A DNA stretch of 64,000 nt from Ligilactobacillus ruminis DSM 20403 = NBRC 102161 (lineage in GTDB: Bacteria > Bacillota > Bacilli > Lactobacillales > Lactobacillaceae): NCBI RefSeq assembly GCF_900113455.1, contig NZ_FOPI01000007.1, forward strand, positions 23,076 to 87,075, read 5' to 3'. The notes under the pieces are model-generated. The model had not been told where the DNA came from and did no database searches. It worked only from the letters and a program-made list of their open reading frames with translations. Made by a program: the position numbers and the translations under genes. This document shows, in pieces, positions 47,629-57,447 of this stretch; the stretch's first letter is position 1, and each line of letters starts with the position of its first letter.

Positions 47629-47910
47629 TTACTTTCTCGGAAATCCGATAACGGTCCCGTATCCGTGAAGCATCAAATACTTCGGACCAACGGAAACTCT
47701 TACCACTTGCGGCTCAAAGCGGACCGCAATAATACCTTCACCGCCCTTGGCTACGGCACGCTCAATCAGTTTTCCTTTGACCTCAGTATACAAATCATCA
47801 AATTCATCGACTTGATCCAACTGATCCGATGTCAGTTCTTTTTTGACCGTGGCGTTTACGATTCCTTTGATGGTGTACGTTCGATTGATTTCACCTGTCG
47901 TAAGAAACAT
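47629..47910 (-). CDS. YbjQ-like (heavy-metal-binding domain) protein
   Basis: A 93-residue protein with the layout of the YbjQ_1/UPF0145 family: LTTGEINRTYTIKGIVNATV at the start and IERAVAKGGEGIIAVRFEP, matching the family's A-xxxGA-A-(I/V)-xx-(V/I) region. The N-terminal strand order fits, but the similarity is moderate. ATG 47910 has GGGGG six bases upstream; the ATG at 47916 is too close. It follows a small unknown gene by six bases. Confidence 0.65.
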   Translation of the reverse strand: MFLTTGEINRTYTIKGIVNATVKKELTSDQLDQVDEFDDLYTEVKGKLIERAVAKGGEGIIAVRFEPQVVRVSVGPKYLMLHGYGTVIGFPRK

Positions 47911-47922
47911 GGACATCCCCCT

Positions 47923-48171
47923 TTAAAGAAAGATTTTGTAGTTGCGTTTGTTAATATTGATTACTTCGCGCTTGTTTTTAGCTGAACGATTGCGCAACAA
48001 GTTCCGCAACATCTTTTCAAGCTTGGCATTTCCGTTTGAAAACTTCGAAAGAAGATCGTTATCAACCCTTAAAACCAAATTCTCACGCTTGCTTGGAACA
48101 CGAAAAGTCGTCTGTTCGTCATCTTTTTCAATTACGTTGTCCACAAGCTCTTCTACAAATCCTTTCGCCAT
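47923..48171 (-). CDS. Small basic protein, unknown
   Basis: An 82-residue protein with acidic start (VEELVDNVIEKDDEQTTFRV) and a basic, Asn-rich end (RNRSAKNKREVININKRNYK). No family recognised. AAGGAGGAATCATAAA precedes ATG 48171. Probably one transcript with the YbjQ-like gene. Confidence 0.6.
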   Translation of the reverse strand: MAKGFVEELVDNVIEKDDEQTTFRVPSKRENLVLRVDNDLLSKFSNGNAKLEKMLRNLLRNRSAKNKREVININKRNYKIFL

Positions 48172-48373
48172 TTTATGATTCCTCCTTAGGATTAAGATGG
48201 AAACCCTTCCTTGTGTTTAATTATATTCTACACCTTTTTTCATAATTTTTCAAAACACATTGAAATTAATGAACGCTGTATTTCATATCATCCGCTTATT
48301 GAATTTCCCTTAAAAATAAAGTATGATGAAGTCAATACTAATGTAAGCGCAACCACTAAAGGAGGGACTCCCT

Positions 48374-48685
48374 ATGAAACAAACAACTCCTTATCAGCTC
48401 GAACGTGCCCGCACGTACCGTGCTGAAGCTCAGCGGGCAATTGAATACATTCTGTCAAACGATGATTTCAATAAGGCCAAGCTGATTTTGAAGTCACTCA
48501 AGCGCTCGATCAATGCGGAAATAAATATGTCTGATGACGAGGATTCCGCCTATGTAAAGCTGCTTGTCGCCATCAACCAAGACTTGGACGGCAAAAAGGA
48601 TGCTTTTTTTCAGCTTGAAATAATCCGCAACGGTTTCTTCAGATTCATCGTCGCACAAACCGGTTCTTCTGACGCAAATCGATAA
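48374..48685 (+). CDS. Unknown 103-residue helical protein
   Basis: A helical, charged soluble protein (YQLERARTYRAEAQRAIEYI; FNKAKLILKSLKRSINAEI). AAAGGAGGG lies eight bases before ATG 48374. It is 48 bp upstream of a universal stress protein gene and may share its transcript. I recognise no family. Confidence 0.6.
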   Translation: MKQTTPYQLERARTYRAEAQRAIEYILSNDDFNKAKLILKSLKRSINAEINMSDDEDSAYVKLLVAINQDLDGKKDAFFQLEIIRNGFFRFIVAQTGSSDANR

Positions 48686-48733
48686 AAATGTTATAATGAA
48701 CTTGGAAGAAACCTCTAAAAGGAAGTGGTCAAT

Positions 48734-49183
48734 ATGACAGAACAAAAGTATACAACAATCTTGGTACCCGTCGACGGATCAAAGGCAGCAGAGCTTGCTT
48801 TTGACCGCGGGGTTGAAATTGCCAAACGAAACCATTCCCATCTTGATGTTTTGAATGTCATTGACTTAAATCAGTTTACCGTCAGCTTCGCCGGTATGGT
48901 TGATGCAAGCGGAGACGTTGTTTATCAAGCATTTGAAGACGTCAGCGACTACTTGGAGGATCTTGTCGAACGCGCTCATAAGGCCGGCTTGAATGATGTT
49001 TCGATGCACGTCCGTTATGGTTCTCCCAGAAGCGTTATCGCCAAAGAATTCATCAAGGATCACGGTACCGATTTGATCGTCATGGGACCCACGGGCGCAA
49101 ATCCGGTTGAAAGACTCTTCCTTGGATCAGTTACCGACTATGTTACAAGAACGGCTCCATGCGACATCATCATTGCCAGATGA
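48734..49183 (+). CDS. Universal stress protein (UspA family)
   Basis: A 149-residue protein with the UspA fold. YTTILVPVDGSKAAELAFDRG starts it and the ATP-binding motif GPTGANPVERLFLGSVTDYV (G-2x-G-9x-G-S/T type) ends it. ATG 48734 is preferred, with AAAGGAAG upstream; three extra codons could precede. Cytosolic; function likely in stress survival. Confidence 0.92.
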   Translation: MTEQKYTTILVPVDGSKAAELAFDRGVEIAKRNHSHLDVLNVIDLNQFTVSFAGMVDASGDVVYQAFEDVSDYLEDLVERAHKAGLNDVSMHVRYGSPRSVIAKEFIKDHGTDLIVMGPTGANPVERLFLGSVTDYVTRTAPCDIIIAR

Positions 49184-49190
49184 GCTCTTC

Positions 49191-49220
49191 AAAACTGGAA
49201 TCTTAATTCCAGTTTTTTTA
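49191..49220 (+). terminator. Terminator after the universal stress gene
   Basis: AAAACTGGAAT/ATTCCAGTTTT followed by Ts. Confidence 0.8.
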
Positions 49221-49306
49221 TATTTTGCAAAACTTGCTTTAATTCTAAAAATCAGTTACACTTCTCTACAAGGATTTTTGATTAGTTAATGAAAGGAACG
49301 ATTAGT

Positions 49307-49654
49307 TTGTCACTTGATCCGATTTCGACGCTCGTATACGTCGCGCTTTTAATTTTAACAATCTATAATATCAGACTAAGCTGGAATCTGGCCAAACTCA
49401 AAAGCTCGGTTGCAGTCAAGCCGTTTGAATCTTTGTCATCTCTTGAACTTAATGAAATTGAAAAAATAAACCATGACAGAAGAAAATGGAGCATCGTCGG
49501 AAATATTTTTTTCGTGCTCTCTTTGGTACTTGCTTTTGCAGGAACGCTCAACCAATTGGCATATTTCTTAACGTTGTACACCGTTTGCAATATCATTGTC
49601 GTAAAGTACAACACCCAGACGTTCAACGTTATCAGAGCGGACAGACATAGTTAA
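49307..49654 (+). CDS. Small membrane protein, unknown
   Basis: A 115-residue protein with three hydrophobic segments (TLVYVALLILTIYNI; IVGNIFFVLSLVLAFAGTL; AYFLTLYTVCNIIVV) and a charged middle loop. TTG 49307 is spaced properly from GAAAGGAA; ATG 49289 would place the box inside the gene. Its stop coincides with the first bases of repeat copy D. Confidence 0.6.
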   Translation: MSLDPISTLVYVALLILTIYNIRLSWNLAKLKSSVAVKPFESLSSLELNEIEKINHDRRKWSIVGNIFFVLSLVLAFAGTLNQLAYFLTLYTVCNIIVVKYNTQTFNVIRADRHS

Positions 49655-50056
49655 AAAGAGCCTGGGAAAAAAAGTCCCGTTTTCCTCTTGAATTAAATGC
49701 CGAACAAAGGAGGTCACGAGTCGACTGATTTTGTCCTGGCATTTTTTCAATTTTGCTACATGAAAACAATTTTTTGTCAAATGCAGTGCTGAGCATCTCC
49801 TGCTCAATCAATGCGTCAAGACTGTCTTACGGGCAAAACGTCGATTTTTGAAATCTGCCCGTAAAAGCCAGCCCTCGGTTACGGATAAAACGTCTTTTTT
49901 TTAGATTTGTCCGTAAAGGCCGGTCTTCGATTCCTTTTACTATTTCCACCACGTCAGGCGATTGTCACGTATACACAAAAACCCGGATTAGGTTTGCAAT
50001 CAGCTGCAAATCATCCGGGTTTTAAATTTGAGGCAGAGTTTTTTTAAGCCTCTTTT
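49653..50056 (+). repeat. MITE-like intergenic repeat, copy D (reference copy)
   Basis: A complete 404-bp unit from AAAAAGAGCCTGGGAAAAAA to TTTTTTTAAGCCTCTTTT, which are inverted relatives. In order: CTCTTGAATTAAATGCCGAA; a hairpin ATGCCGAACAAA/TTTGTCCTGGCAT with T-run; CATGAAAACAATTTTTTGTC; CAGTGCTGAGC; TTACGGGC/GCCCGTAA hairpin; TTACGGA/TCCGTAA hairpin; GCGATTGTCACGTATACAC; the hairpin ACCCGGATTAGG...CATCCGGGT; AATTTGAGGCAGAG. It exactly fills the gap between a stop codon and the pepV end. Confidence 0.8.
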
Positions 50057-50067
50057 CAGTCCGTTTC

Positions 50068-51465
50068 CTACTTGATAAGTTCGTAGATTGCTTCGGCATA
50101 GATTGCGCAAGCCTTGACCAAAACGTCGACCGGAACGTATTCATTGGCTTGGTGCATCGTATCCGGCGTATCAGGGAACATGGCGCCAAATGCAACACCG
50201 CGTTCCATCAAGCGTCCGTATGTCCCGCCTCCGACAACTTTGCCGGTTTCCTTTGTTCCCATTTGACGGTTATAAACGTCAAGAAGCGTTGAAACCAACG
50301 GATCATCAGGTGAAACATAGTGCGGAACCATTACGCTTCCTTGTTCCAAAGAAACGTTCATCGGAGCAACGACTTTTTCAAGACCGGCTTCAATCGTTTT
50401 TTCGTCCATTCCTTTAGGGAAACGGAAGTTGAGCGTGATTTTGCCGCCTTTTCCTGCTTCAAATGAGAAGATGCCGGCATTCATCGTCAAATCGCCCATC
50501 ACGTCATCCGTGAAATCAATGCCGAAATTCTTCATGCGCGAATCCTTGTGCAAATACTCTGCAGTAAATTTGACGAAGTTTTCGGCATCGCCGCCAAAAT
50601 TGAAACGTTGCAAGAAGTCTGCCATGTAAGTGCCGGCATTTTCACCCTTGCGCGGTTCTTGAGCATGGGCAGCTTTTCCGATCATGTGCAAGAACAGCGT
50701 TCCGTTTTCCATGAAGGCAGTTCCGACAACCGGATGCCCTGCAACATACGCATCAAATGCCTCAATAATCTCTTCTGAATTCTTGGCATTCAGTTTGACT
50801 TCGCAATCGCGCGGAACCATATTTTCACGCAAACCTGATTCAAAGCTCAAAAGCTCAACATCGCCGCCGTTTGAACCCTCAAAGTTCAAGAAGAAACTGA
50901 CATTGCCTTTTTCACCGTTGATAACCGGGAAAAAGGCATCCGGAGAAAATCCAAAATCAGGTTGAGGCATCTTTTCAAAGTAATGCGTCATTCCGCGCCA
51001 TTGGCTTTCTTCATCCGTTCCTAAAATAAAATGAACCTTTTTAGAAACCGGAAGGCCGAGTTCCTTGATAATCTTAAGACCATAGTAGCAAGCCATCCCG
51101 GGTCCCTTGTCATCTTGTGCGCCGCGCGCATAAAGATTGCCGTCTTTGATCACCGGTTTGAACGGATCCGTATTCCAGCCTTTGCCGGCAGGCATGACGT
51201 CAACGTGTGCCAGCATCGCCATCGTTTCATCGCCTTCACCGAATTCGATGTGACCGGCCAATCCGTCAAGTTCAAGCGTTTCAAAACCGTCGCGTTTCCC
51301 GATTTCCAAAAACTTGTCCAATGCTTCCTTTGGTCCGGGACCAAGCGGTGCTTCAGGCGTTCCTTTTGATTCGTCTCTGACGCTTTCGATTTCAAGCATC
51401 GTCTTCAAATCGGCAAGCATTTCATCCTTGCGATTCTCAGCTTCCTTTTTCCAATCAATTGACAT
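50068..51465 (-). CDS. pepV: Dipeptidase PepV
   Basis: A 465-residue di-zinc M20 peptidase that splits dipeptides in the cytosol. Metal and catalytic motifs: MLAHVDVMPAGKGW (about 84-97), YARGAQDDKGPG, LGTDEESQWRG (general base Glu) and the late TYGRLMERG and DTMHQANE. ATG 51465 (MSIDWKKEAEN) has AGGAGG upstream. Typical of lactobacilli. Confidence 0.95.
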   Translation of the reverse strand: MSIDWKKEAENRKDEMLADLKTMLEIESVRDESKGTPEAPLGPGPKEALDKFLEIGKRDGFETLELDGLAGHIEFGEGDETMAMLAHVDVMPAGKGWNTDPFKPVIKDGNLYARGAQDDKGPGMACYYGLKIIKELGLPVSKKVHFILGTDEESQWRGMTHYFEKMPQPDFGFSPDAFFPVINGEKGNVSFFLNFEGSNGGDVELLSFESGLRENMVPRDCEVKLNAKNSEEIIEAFDAYVAGHPVVGTAFMENGTLFLHMIGKAAHAQEPRKGENAGTYMADFLQRFNFGGDAENFVKFTAEYLHKDSRMKNFGIDFTDDVMGDLTMNAGIFSFEAGKGGKITLNFRFPKGMDEKTIEAGLEKVVAPMNVSLEQGSVMVPHYVSPDDPLVSTLLDVYNRQMGTKETGKVVGGGTYGRLMERGVAFGAMFPDTPDTMHQANEYVPVDVLVKACAIYAEAIYELIK

Positions 51466-51582
51466 TTTTATTCCTCCTAATAGAAATACATACGATAATT
51501 TTACCATATTTCTGCTTTTTGCGTTTGCTTTTTGATTTCAAAAGAATTATGTTATAAGAAAACGAAAAAGGGCTGATGTAAA

Positions 51583-52428
51583 ATGCATGTCATTACGCAA
51601 AAAGATGTTGAAAACGTTATCCAAAAACGAATCGAGACAGGTCACAAGGGAACCTTTGGCCGTGTTTCAGTCATCGGGGGCAATGCCAATATGGGAGGAG
51701 CGGCAATTATGGCCGTGCAGGCTGCCGTCAAGGCCGGAGCCGGACTGACCACCTGCATTTCGCATAAAGCCAATCTCACGGCGCTTCATGCGCGCGTTCC
51801 TGAAGCAATGTTCATTGATTATTTCGACAATGACGCCTTATGCAAATCCGTTTTCCAATCAAACGTCGTCGTTGTCGGACCGGGTCTTGGGACGGATGAA
51901 ACGGCCAAGCAGGTTTTTTCTTCCGTCTTGAAAAATGCAAACCAGACGCTGATCATCGACGGCTCAGCCATCACCATGCTTGCAGAAGACGATCAGCTAA
52001 AAAAATTGACGCCAAGCGCAAAAATCATCTTTACCCCTCATGAAATCGAATGGCAGAGGCTTTCCGGCTTAAGTCAAGCAGAACAGACTCCTGCTAAAAA
52101 TGCAGCCAAAGCTCTTGAATTGAATGCCGATGTCGTTTTAAAAAAACACGGTACGGAAATTTACCACCTTTCAGGAAAATGCTCAAAGCTCACGATCGGA
52201 GGTCCATACATGTCAACCGGCGGAATGGGAGACACGCTTACCGGAATCTGTGCGGCCTTTTTGGCTCAGTTCAAGGGTGATCAGGATCAAATCCTGGACG
52301 CCGCCGTCTATACACATTCCGATATTGCGAATCTGCTTGCAAAAGAGCGCTACGTTGTTTTGCCAAGTGAAATCGCCGATAATTTGCAAAAATACATGAA
52401 ACATAGATGCAATGGCCAGATTTTATGA
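51583..52428 (+). CDS. nnrD: ADP/ATP-dependent NAD(P)H-hydrate dehydratase
   Basis: A 281-residue ribokinase-like YjeF C-domain protein that repairs hydrated NAD(P)H. Motifs are GRVSVIGGNANMGGAAIMA (near 27-45), VVVGPGLGTDE (about 100-110) and the catalytic loop TGGMGDTLTGI (about 208-218). No N-terminal epimerase domain is fused. Divergent from pepV. Confidence 0.92.
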   Translation: MHVITQKDVENVIQKRIETGHKGTFGRVSVIGGNANMGGAAIMAVQAAVKAGAGLTTCISHKANLTALHARVPEAMFIDYFDNDALCKSVFQSNVVVVGPGLGTDETAKQVFSSVLKNANQTLIIDGSAITMLAEDDQLKKLTPSAKIIFTPHEIEWQRLSGLSQAEQTPAKNAAKALELNADVVLKKHGTEIYHLSGKCSKLTIGGPYMSTGGMGDTLTGICAAFLAQFKGDQDQILDAAVYTHSDIANLLAKERYVVLPSEIADNLQKYMKHRCNGQIL

Positions 52429-52469
52429 AACTTAATTCATGTTTTTGAAAACATATTGATTCTGACTGC

Positions 52470-52504
52470 AAAAAACCACCGCCAAATTGACGGTGGTTTT
52501 TTTA
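52470..52504. terminator. Bidirectional terminator between nnrD and rsuA
   Basis: AAAAAACCACCG/CGGTGGTTTTTT between convergent genes. Confidence 0.85.
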
Positions 52505-53227
52505 TCAGTCTCTGATTTTAAGTTCTTCAATCTCCGTTTGAGTCAAGGCTCTGTATTTCCCAGGATCAAGTCGATCGTCAAGTTCAAGCGATCCCATCTT
52601 AAGCCTTTTAAGTTCCAGCACGTGCATCCCCGTGCTGGCAAACATCCGCTTGATCTGGTGATACTTGCCTTCAGAAATCGTAATCTCGATTTCTGACATA
52701 CCGGCATCTTCATCAGCCTTCCTGACGACAAGCCTGGAAGGTTTGGTAACTTCGCCGTTCTTCAATTCAATCGGCTTTGAAAAAAGCTCGACTTCAGCCT
52801 CGGTCACGATTCCTTCAATCTTTGCCTCATAGACTTTTTCAACATGCTTTTTTGGTGCCAGTAAATCATGCGCAAGCGCCCCGTCATTCGTCAAAAGCAC
52901 CAATCCCGTCGTATCCTTATCAAGTCTTCCGACTGGAAAAAGTCCTTTGATGCGATCTTTTTTGTCAATCAAATCAAGCACGGTCTTTTGAACGGAATCT
53001 TCCGTTGCAGTGATGACGTTCTTGGGCTTATTCAGCATATAGTATACAAAACTTTGATACGTCAGCTTTTTTTTATCAAGACAAACAACGTCTGAAAACT
53101 CGTTTATTTGTCTTTTTCCTGAATTTTCAGTCACGCCGTTGACCGTTACTCGTTTGCTCTTCAAAAGAACTTTGACCTCGCTTCTGGTCCCCTGATTACA
53201 TTCGGCTAAAAATTTATCTAGTCTCAT
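52505..53227 (-). CDS. rsuA: RsuA-family pseudouridine synthase
   Basis: A 240-residue enzyme. The S4 domain is MRLDKFLAECNQGTRSEVKVL (split from residue 1), and the catalytic Asp is in FPVGRLDKDTTGLVLLTNDG (about 97-116). RsuA makes Psi516 in 16S rRNA; related YtzG-type enzymes are similar. ATG 53227 overlaps the permease stop by 14 bases, so the two are probably cotranscribed. Confidence 0.9.
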   Translation of the reverse strand: MRLDKFLAECNQGTRSEVKVLLKSKRVTVNGVTENSGKRQINEFSDVVCLDKKKLTYQSFVYYMLNKPKNVITATEDSVQKTVLDLIDKKDRIKGLFPVGRLDKDTTGLVLLTNDGALAHDLLAPKKHVEKVYEAKIEGIVTEAEVELFSKPIELKNGEVTKPSRLVVRKADEDAGMSEIEITISEGKYHQIKRMFASTGMHVLELKRLKMGSLELDDRLDPGKYRALTQTEIEELKIRD

Positions 53228-54566
53228 TTTCACTGTCCTTTATGAAAAAATTGTAAACCGCTCCCAGACATGCAAACCAGACAAGCGAAAACAGCAAAGA
53301 CATCAGCGTGCTTTTTGAAAATGCCAGCAAAATCAAAACTGCCAGGAAAAAGATGATCGTGACCCAATTCGAAACGGGGAACAGCGGCATCGCAAAAAGC
53401 GTCTGTTCGCCTTTGCAACGTTTCTTATATTTGTAATGACAAACAACCAAAACGATCCAGATGAAAACAAAACTGACCGTTGCAATGCCTGAAATGATTT
53501 CAAAAATTGCGGCCGGCAAAAAGAAGTTTAAGATTACGATCACAAACAAAATAACGGACGAAAAAACCAAAGCATTGACAGGTACGCTGCGATTATTGCT
53601 TTTGCCTAGTTTTTTTGAAGCCTGTCCGCTGTTTGCCAAAACAAACAACGTCCGACTCGTGCTAAAAATCGCACTGTTGCAAGCGGACAAAGCGGCCGTC
53701 AAGACAACGAAATTAATGACTCCGGCAGCAATCTTGATGCCAATGCCGCTGAACACCTGAACGAACGGACTTGAATTTGTTGCAATCTGATTCCAAGGAT
53801 AAATGCACATCAAAACAAACATCGAACCGACGTAAAAAAGTCCGATTCTGATCGGCAAAGTATTGATTGCCTGCGGAAGATCACGTTTCGGATCAGCCGT
53901 TTCGCCAGAAGTCAGACCAACCATCTCAATTCCCGTAAAGGCAAAGATAACCATCGGAAATGCTGCCAGCAACCCATTGAACCCCTTCGGGAAAAAGCCG
54001 CCGTAACTGACGAGGTTGCTTAACGAAACGTTGTGTCCTCCGACCTTGGCATTCATCGCAAGCAAAACGACGCCTGTTCCGATCAACGCCAAAATTGCCA
54101 AAACCTTAATGCTTGAAAACCATGTTTCCAATTCTCCGAATGCTCCGACACTGAGCAAATTAAACGCCAATAGCAAAACGATTATCCAAAATGCCGTCAA
54201 CCACTGCGGAATTCCCGGAAACCAATACCTGATATAAATCCCGCTTGCGGTCAAATCTGCCATTGCCAAAGATTCCCAACAAAGCCAATATGTCCATCCG
54301 ACAATAAATTCGAAGAGCGGACCCAAATATTCGCGTACGAATTCGATAAATGAATTCTTCGAAAGATCCGATAAGATCAATTCGCCAATTGCGCGCATCA
54401 TGAAAAAACAAAATATGCCGGCAATAAAATACGCTAAAATAATTGCCGGACCGGCCTTTTGAATTGCTGTTCCTGAACCCAAAAACAGTCCTGTTCCGAT
54501 TGCTCCGCCAATCGCAATCATCTGAACGTGCCTGTGCGTCAGTGATCGTGATAGTTCGTTGTTCAA
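53214..54566 (-). CDS. Amino-acid permease (AAT family of APC)
   Basis: A 450-residue integral membrane transporter with about 12 hydrophobic segments. The signature LTHRHVQMIAIGGAIGTGLFLGSG (first helix) and the middle segment FTGIEMVGLTSGETADPKRDLPQAI are typical of the GabP/CycA/AnsP/LysP group. The substrate cannot be read. TTG 54566 is preferred, with GGGGGTAAGGA upstream. Confidence 0.88.
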   Translation of the reverse strand: MNNELSRSLTHRHVQMIAIGGAIGTGLFLGSGTAIQKAGPAIILAYFIAGIFCFFMMRAIGELILSDLSKNSFIEFVREYLGPLFEFIVGWTYWLCWESLAMADLTASGIYIRYWFPGIPQWLTAFWIIVLLLAFNLLSVGAFGELETWFSSIKVLAILALIGTGVVLLAMNAKVGGHNVSLSNLVSYGGFFPKGFNGLLAAFPMVIFAFTGIEMVGLTSGETADPKRDLPQAINTLPIRIGLFYVGSMFVLMCIYPWNQIATNSSPFVQVFSGIGIKIAAGVINFVVLTAALSACNSAIFSTSRTLFVLANSGQASKKLGKSNNRSVPVNALVFSSVILFVIVILNFFLPAAIFEIISGIATVSFVFIWIVLVVCHYKYKKRCKGEQTLFAMPLFPVSNWVTIIFFLAVLILLAFSKSTLMSLLFSLVWFACLGAVYNFFIKDSENETR

Positions 54567-55009
54567 ATCCTTACCCCCTATAATTGTTATCATTATAGTA
54601 AATATTCATGCATTAATCAAGGAAAGAAGGTTAATCGACTGCCTGTAATTCTAATTTTGTTCGTTTTATGGCGAAAATCGGCTCTCTAAAACTCAAATCC
54701 TTCTTTTTTGATATTCAAAATAAGTATTATCAATTATTAAAGTTCGTTTTTAACAAAGAAGGCTGACAAACTCTGTCTCAAATTAAAAAACCGGATGATT
54801 TGCAATCAATTGCAAATTTAATCTGGGTTTTTGCATATGCATGACAATCGCTTCTTGCTATGATGTGAATAAGGAAAAAGTTTGTTTTCATGTAGCAAAA
54901 CTGAAAAAAATGCCGGACAAAATCAGTCGACTTGCGACTTCCGTTGTTCGGCATTTAATTATTTCAAGAGAAAAACGGGACTTTCTTCTCAGGTTCTTAA
55001 CGATATTGA
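54567..55009. other. 440-bp intergenic region with repeat copy E
   Basis: No gene. The first 180 bp is AT-rich promoter-side sequence of the permease; the remainder is an inverted MITE copy ending 12 bp from the leuS stop. Confidence 0.65.
54751..54998 (-). repeat. MITE-like intergenic repeat, copy E (inverted, short)
   Basis: Read on the minus strand it runs from AAGAACCTGAGAAGAAAG to TAACAAAGAAGGCTGACAAA on the plus. It keeps TCTCTTGAAATAATTAAAT, the hairpin AAATGCCGAACAA/TTGTCCGGCATTT, GCTACATGAAAACAAAC, GCGATTGTCATGCATATGC and the GCAAATCATCCGG hairpin. It lacks the whole TTACGG middle segment, so that segment is optional. Confidence 0.75.
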
Positions 55010-57424
55010 TTATTTTACGACAATATTGACCAGTTTGCCCGGAACGGAAATGACACGAACCACGTTCTTGCCTTCAACGAATTCCTTGACATGTTCATCT
55101 GCCATCGCAAACTTTTCAAGCTCTTCTTTTGAGATGCTGCTTGAAACCTTCAAGTGTTGGCGAACGCGGCCGTTAACTTGAACGACGACCTCGACTTCAT
55201 CTTTAACAAGTTTCGATTCGTCATATTCAGGCCATTTTGCATAAGCGATGCTCCCGACATGACCAATCTTTGTCCAAAGCTCTTCAGCCAAGTGCGGAAC
55301 GAGCGGAGCCAGAAGCTTGACGAATCCTTCAACGTATTCAAGTGGCAAAGAATCTGCCTTATAACAATCATTGACGAAAACCATCATTTGAGAAATGGCC
55401 GTATTGAAATGCATCTTCGTAAAGTCTTCAGTAACCTTCTTGACCGTCTGGTTGTAGGCAAAGTCAAGCTCGCCTTCATTGATCGTCGTAATTCGATCGC
55501 GCATGTTGTCATCTTCATCGATGATCAAATTCCAGATACGATTGATGAACTTGTAAGCACCGTTTAACCCGTCTTCGCTCCATGGCTTGGATGCTTCCAA
55601 AGGTCCCATGAACATTTCATAAAGGCGAAGCGTATCTGCACCGTATTGCTCAACAATATCATCAGGATTGATGACGTTGCCCTTCGACTTGGACATCTTT
55701 TCATGGTTGTTTCCAAGAATCATTCCTTGGTTGACCAGCTTTTGGAACGGTTCTTTCGTAGGAACGACACCCAAATCATACAGGAATTTATGCCAGAATC
55801 GTGCATAAAGCAAGTGCAAAACGGCATGTTCGGCACCACCGACATAAAGATCGACCGCCATCCAATGCTTGAGCTTGTCATAATCTGCAAGCTTTCCTTG
55901 GTTGTGCGGATCAACATAGCGCAAGAAGTACCATGAACTGCCTGCCCATTGAGGCATCGTATTCGTTTCGCGCCTTCCTTTGCGCCCGTTCTTGTCGACG
56001 ACATTTACCCAGTCGTCAAGATTTGCCAACGGACTTTCACCGGTGCCGGATGGCTTGATGTCCGTTGCTTTTGGCAAACGAAGCGGAAGCTCGTCTTCAG
56101 GAACAAGCGTTGTTTCACCGTCTTCCCAGTGAATAACCGGAATCGGTTCGCCCCAGTAGCGTTGGCGAGAAAATGTCCAGTCACGCAAACGGTAGTTGAC
56201 TTTCTTCTTGCCGATGCCTTTTTCCTCAAGCCATTCAACCATTTTGTCGATGGCTTCCTTTTTGCCGAGTCCATCCAAAAAGCCGGAATTGATATGCTTG
56301 CCGTCGCCCGTGTAGGCTGCTTCTTCAACGTTGCCGCCTTCAATAACCGGTTTGATCGGCAAATCAAATTTTTTGGCAAATTCATAGTCACGTTCATCAT
56401 GAGCAGGAACAACCATGATTGCACCGGTGCCATAAGATGCCAAAACGTAATCGGCGATCCAAATCGGAAGTTTCTCACCGTTTACAGGATTGATGCAGTA
56501 GCTTCCCGTAAACACGCCGGTCTTTGTTTTTGCAAGATCGGTACGTTCAAGATCCGATTTATGAGCACATTGATCAACATAAGCTTCAACGGCCTCTTTT
56601 TGCTCAGCAGTCGTCAAAGAACTTACATATTCATGTTCAGGTGCCAAAACCAAAAGCGATGCACCAAAAAGCGTATCAGGACGAGTCGTGAAGACTTCGA
56701 TCTGCTTGTCGTCGTGGCCGCAAACGCTGAATTTTACGGAAGCGCCAACGGAACGACCAATCCAGTTGCGCTGCTGATCCTTGATTGCTTCAGGCCAGTC
56801 AAGGTCATCCAAGTCATCAATCAAACGATCAGCATATGCGGTAATTTTCAAAACCCACTGGCGCATCGGTTTCCTGACAACAGGATACCCGCCGCGTTCC
56901 GTCTTGCCGTCGATGATCTCTTCATTGGCAACGACCGTTCCGAGTTCCTGGCACCAGTTGACGGGAATTTCTGCTTCGTATGCAAGGCCTTTCTTGTACA
57001 TTTGTTCAAAGATCCATTGTGTCCACTTGTAATATGACGGATCAGTCGTATTTACTTCACGATCCCAATCGTACGACAAGCCCAATGACTTAATCTGACG
57101 ACGGAAATTATTGATGTTCTTCTTCGTAAACTCACGCGGAGAGTTTCCCGTCTTCAATGCGTATTGTTCAGCAGGAAGTCCGAAAGCGTCCCATCCCATC
57201 GGATGCAAAACATCGTATCCCTGCATCCGTTTCATGCGCGAAATAATATCCGTTGCCGTATATCCCTCCGGGTGTCCGACGTGAAGTCCTTGACCAGACG
57301 GATAAGGAAACATGTCCAGTGCATAAAATTTCTTCTTGTCAGGATCTTCGCTTGTCTTGAAGGTCTTGTGTTCTTCCCAATAATGCTGCCACTTTTTCTC
57401 GATTGCTTTGTGATCGTAAGCCAT
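55010..57424 (-). CDS. leuS: Leucyl-tRNA synthetase
   Basis: An 804-residue class I synthetase charging tRNA-Leu. HIGH-type motif [16 protein letters not shown] (about 37-52), the CP1 editing domain with [11 protein letters not shown] (about 245-255), and KMSKSKGN (near 575-582) are present. The short C-terminal domain ends with GKLVNIVVK. It is regulated by the T-box leader at 57448-57690. Substrates here include the CAG and CAA tRNA-Leu genes. Confidence 0.97.
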   Translation of the reverse strand: MAYDHKAIEKKWQHYWEEHKTFKTSEDPDKKKFYALDMFPYPSGQGLHVGHPEGYTATDIISRMKRMQGYDVLHPMGWDAFGLPAEQYALKTGNSPREFTKKNINNFRRQIKSLGLSYDWDREVNTTDPSYYKWTQWIFEQMYKKGLAYEAEIPVNWCQELGTVVANEEIIDGKTERGGYPVVRKPMRQWVLKITAYADRLIDDLDDLDWPEAIKDQQRNWIGRSVGASVKFSVCGHDDKQIEVFTTRPDTLFGASLLVLAPEHEYVSSLTTAEQKEAVEAYVDQCAHKSDLERTDLAKTKTGVFTGSYCINPVNGEKLPIWIADYVLASYGTGAIMVVPAHDERDYEFAKKFDLPIKPVIEGGNVEEAAYTGDGKHINSGFLDGLGKKEAIDKMVEWLEEKGIGKKKVNYRLRDWTFSRQRYWGEPIPVIHWEDGETTLVPEDELPLRLPKATDIKPSGTGESPLANLDDWVNVVDKNGRKGRRETNTMPQWAGSSWYFLRYVDPHNQGKLADYDKLKHWMAVDLYVGGAEHAVLHLLYARFWHKFLYDLGVVPTKEPFQKLVNQGMILGNNHEKMSKSKGNVINPDDIVEQYGADTLRLYEMFMGPLEASKPWSEDGLNGAYKFINRIWNLIIDEDDNMRDRITTINEGELDFAYNQTVKKVTEDFTKMHFNTAISQMMVFVNDCYKADSLPLEYVEGFVKLLAPLVPHLAEELWTKIGHVGSIAYAKWPEYDESKLVKDEVEVVVQVNGRVRQHLKVSSSISKEELEKFAMADEHVKEFVEGKNVVRVISVPGKLVNIVVK

Positions 57425-57447
57425 TTTGAAACTTCCTCCTTGTAATA

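Noticed and set aside
55949..57037. 362-residue plus-strand frame
   Set aside because: Antisense shadow of leuS; no site and unnatural composition.
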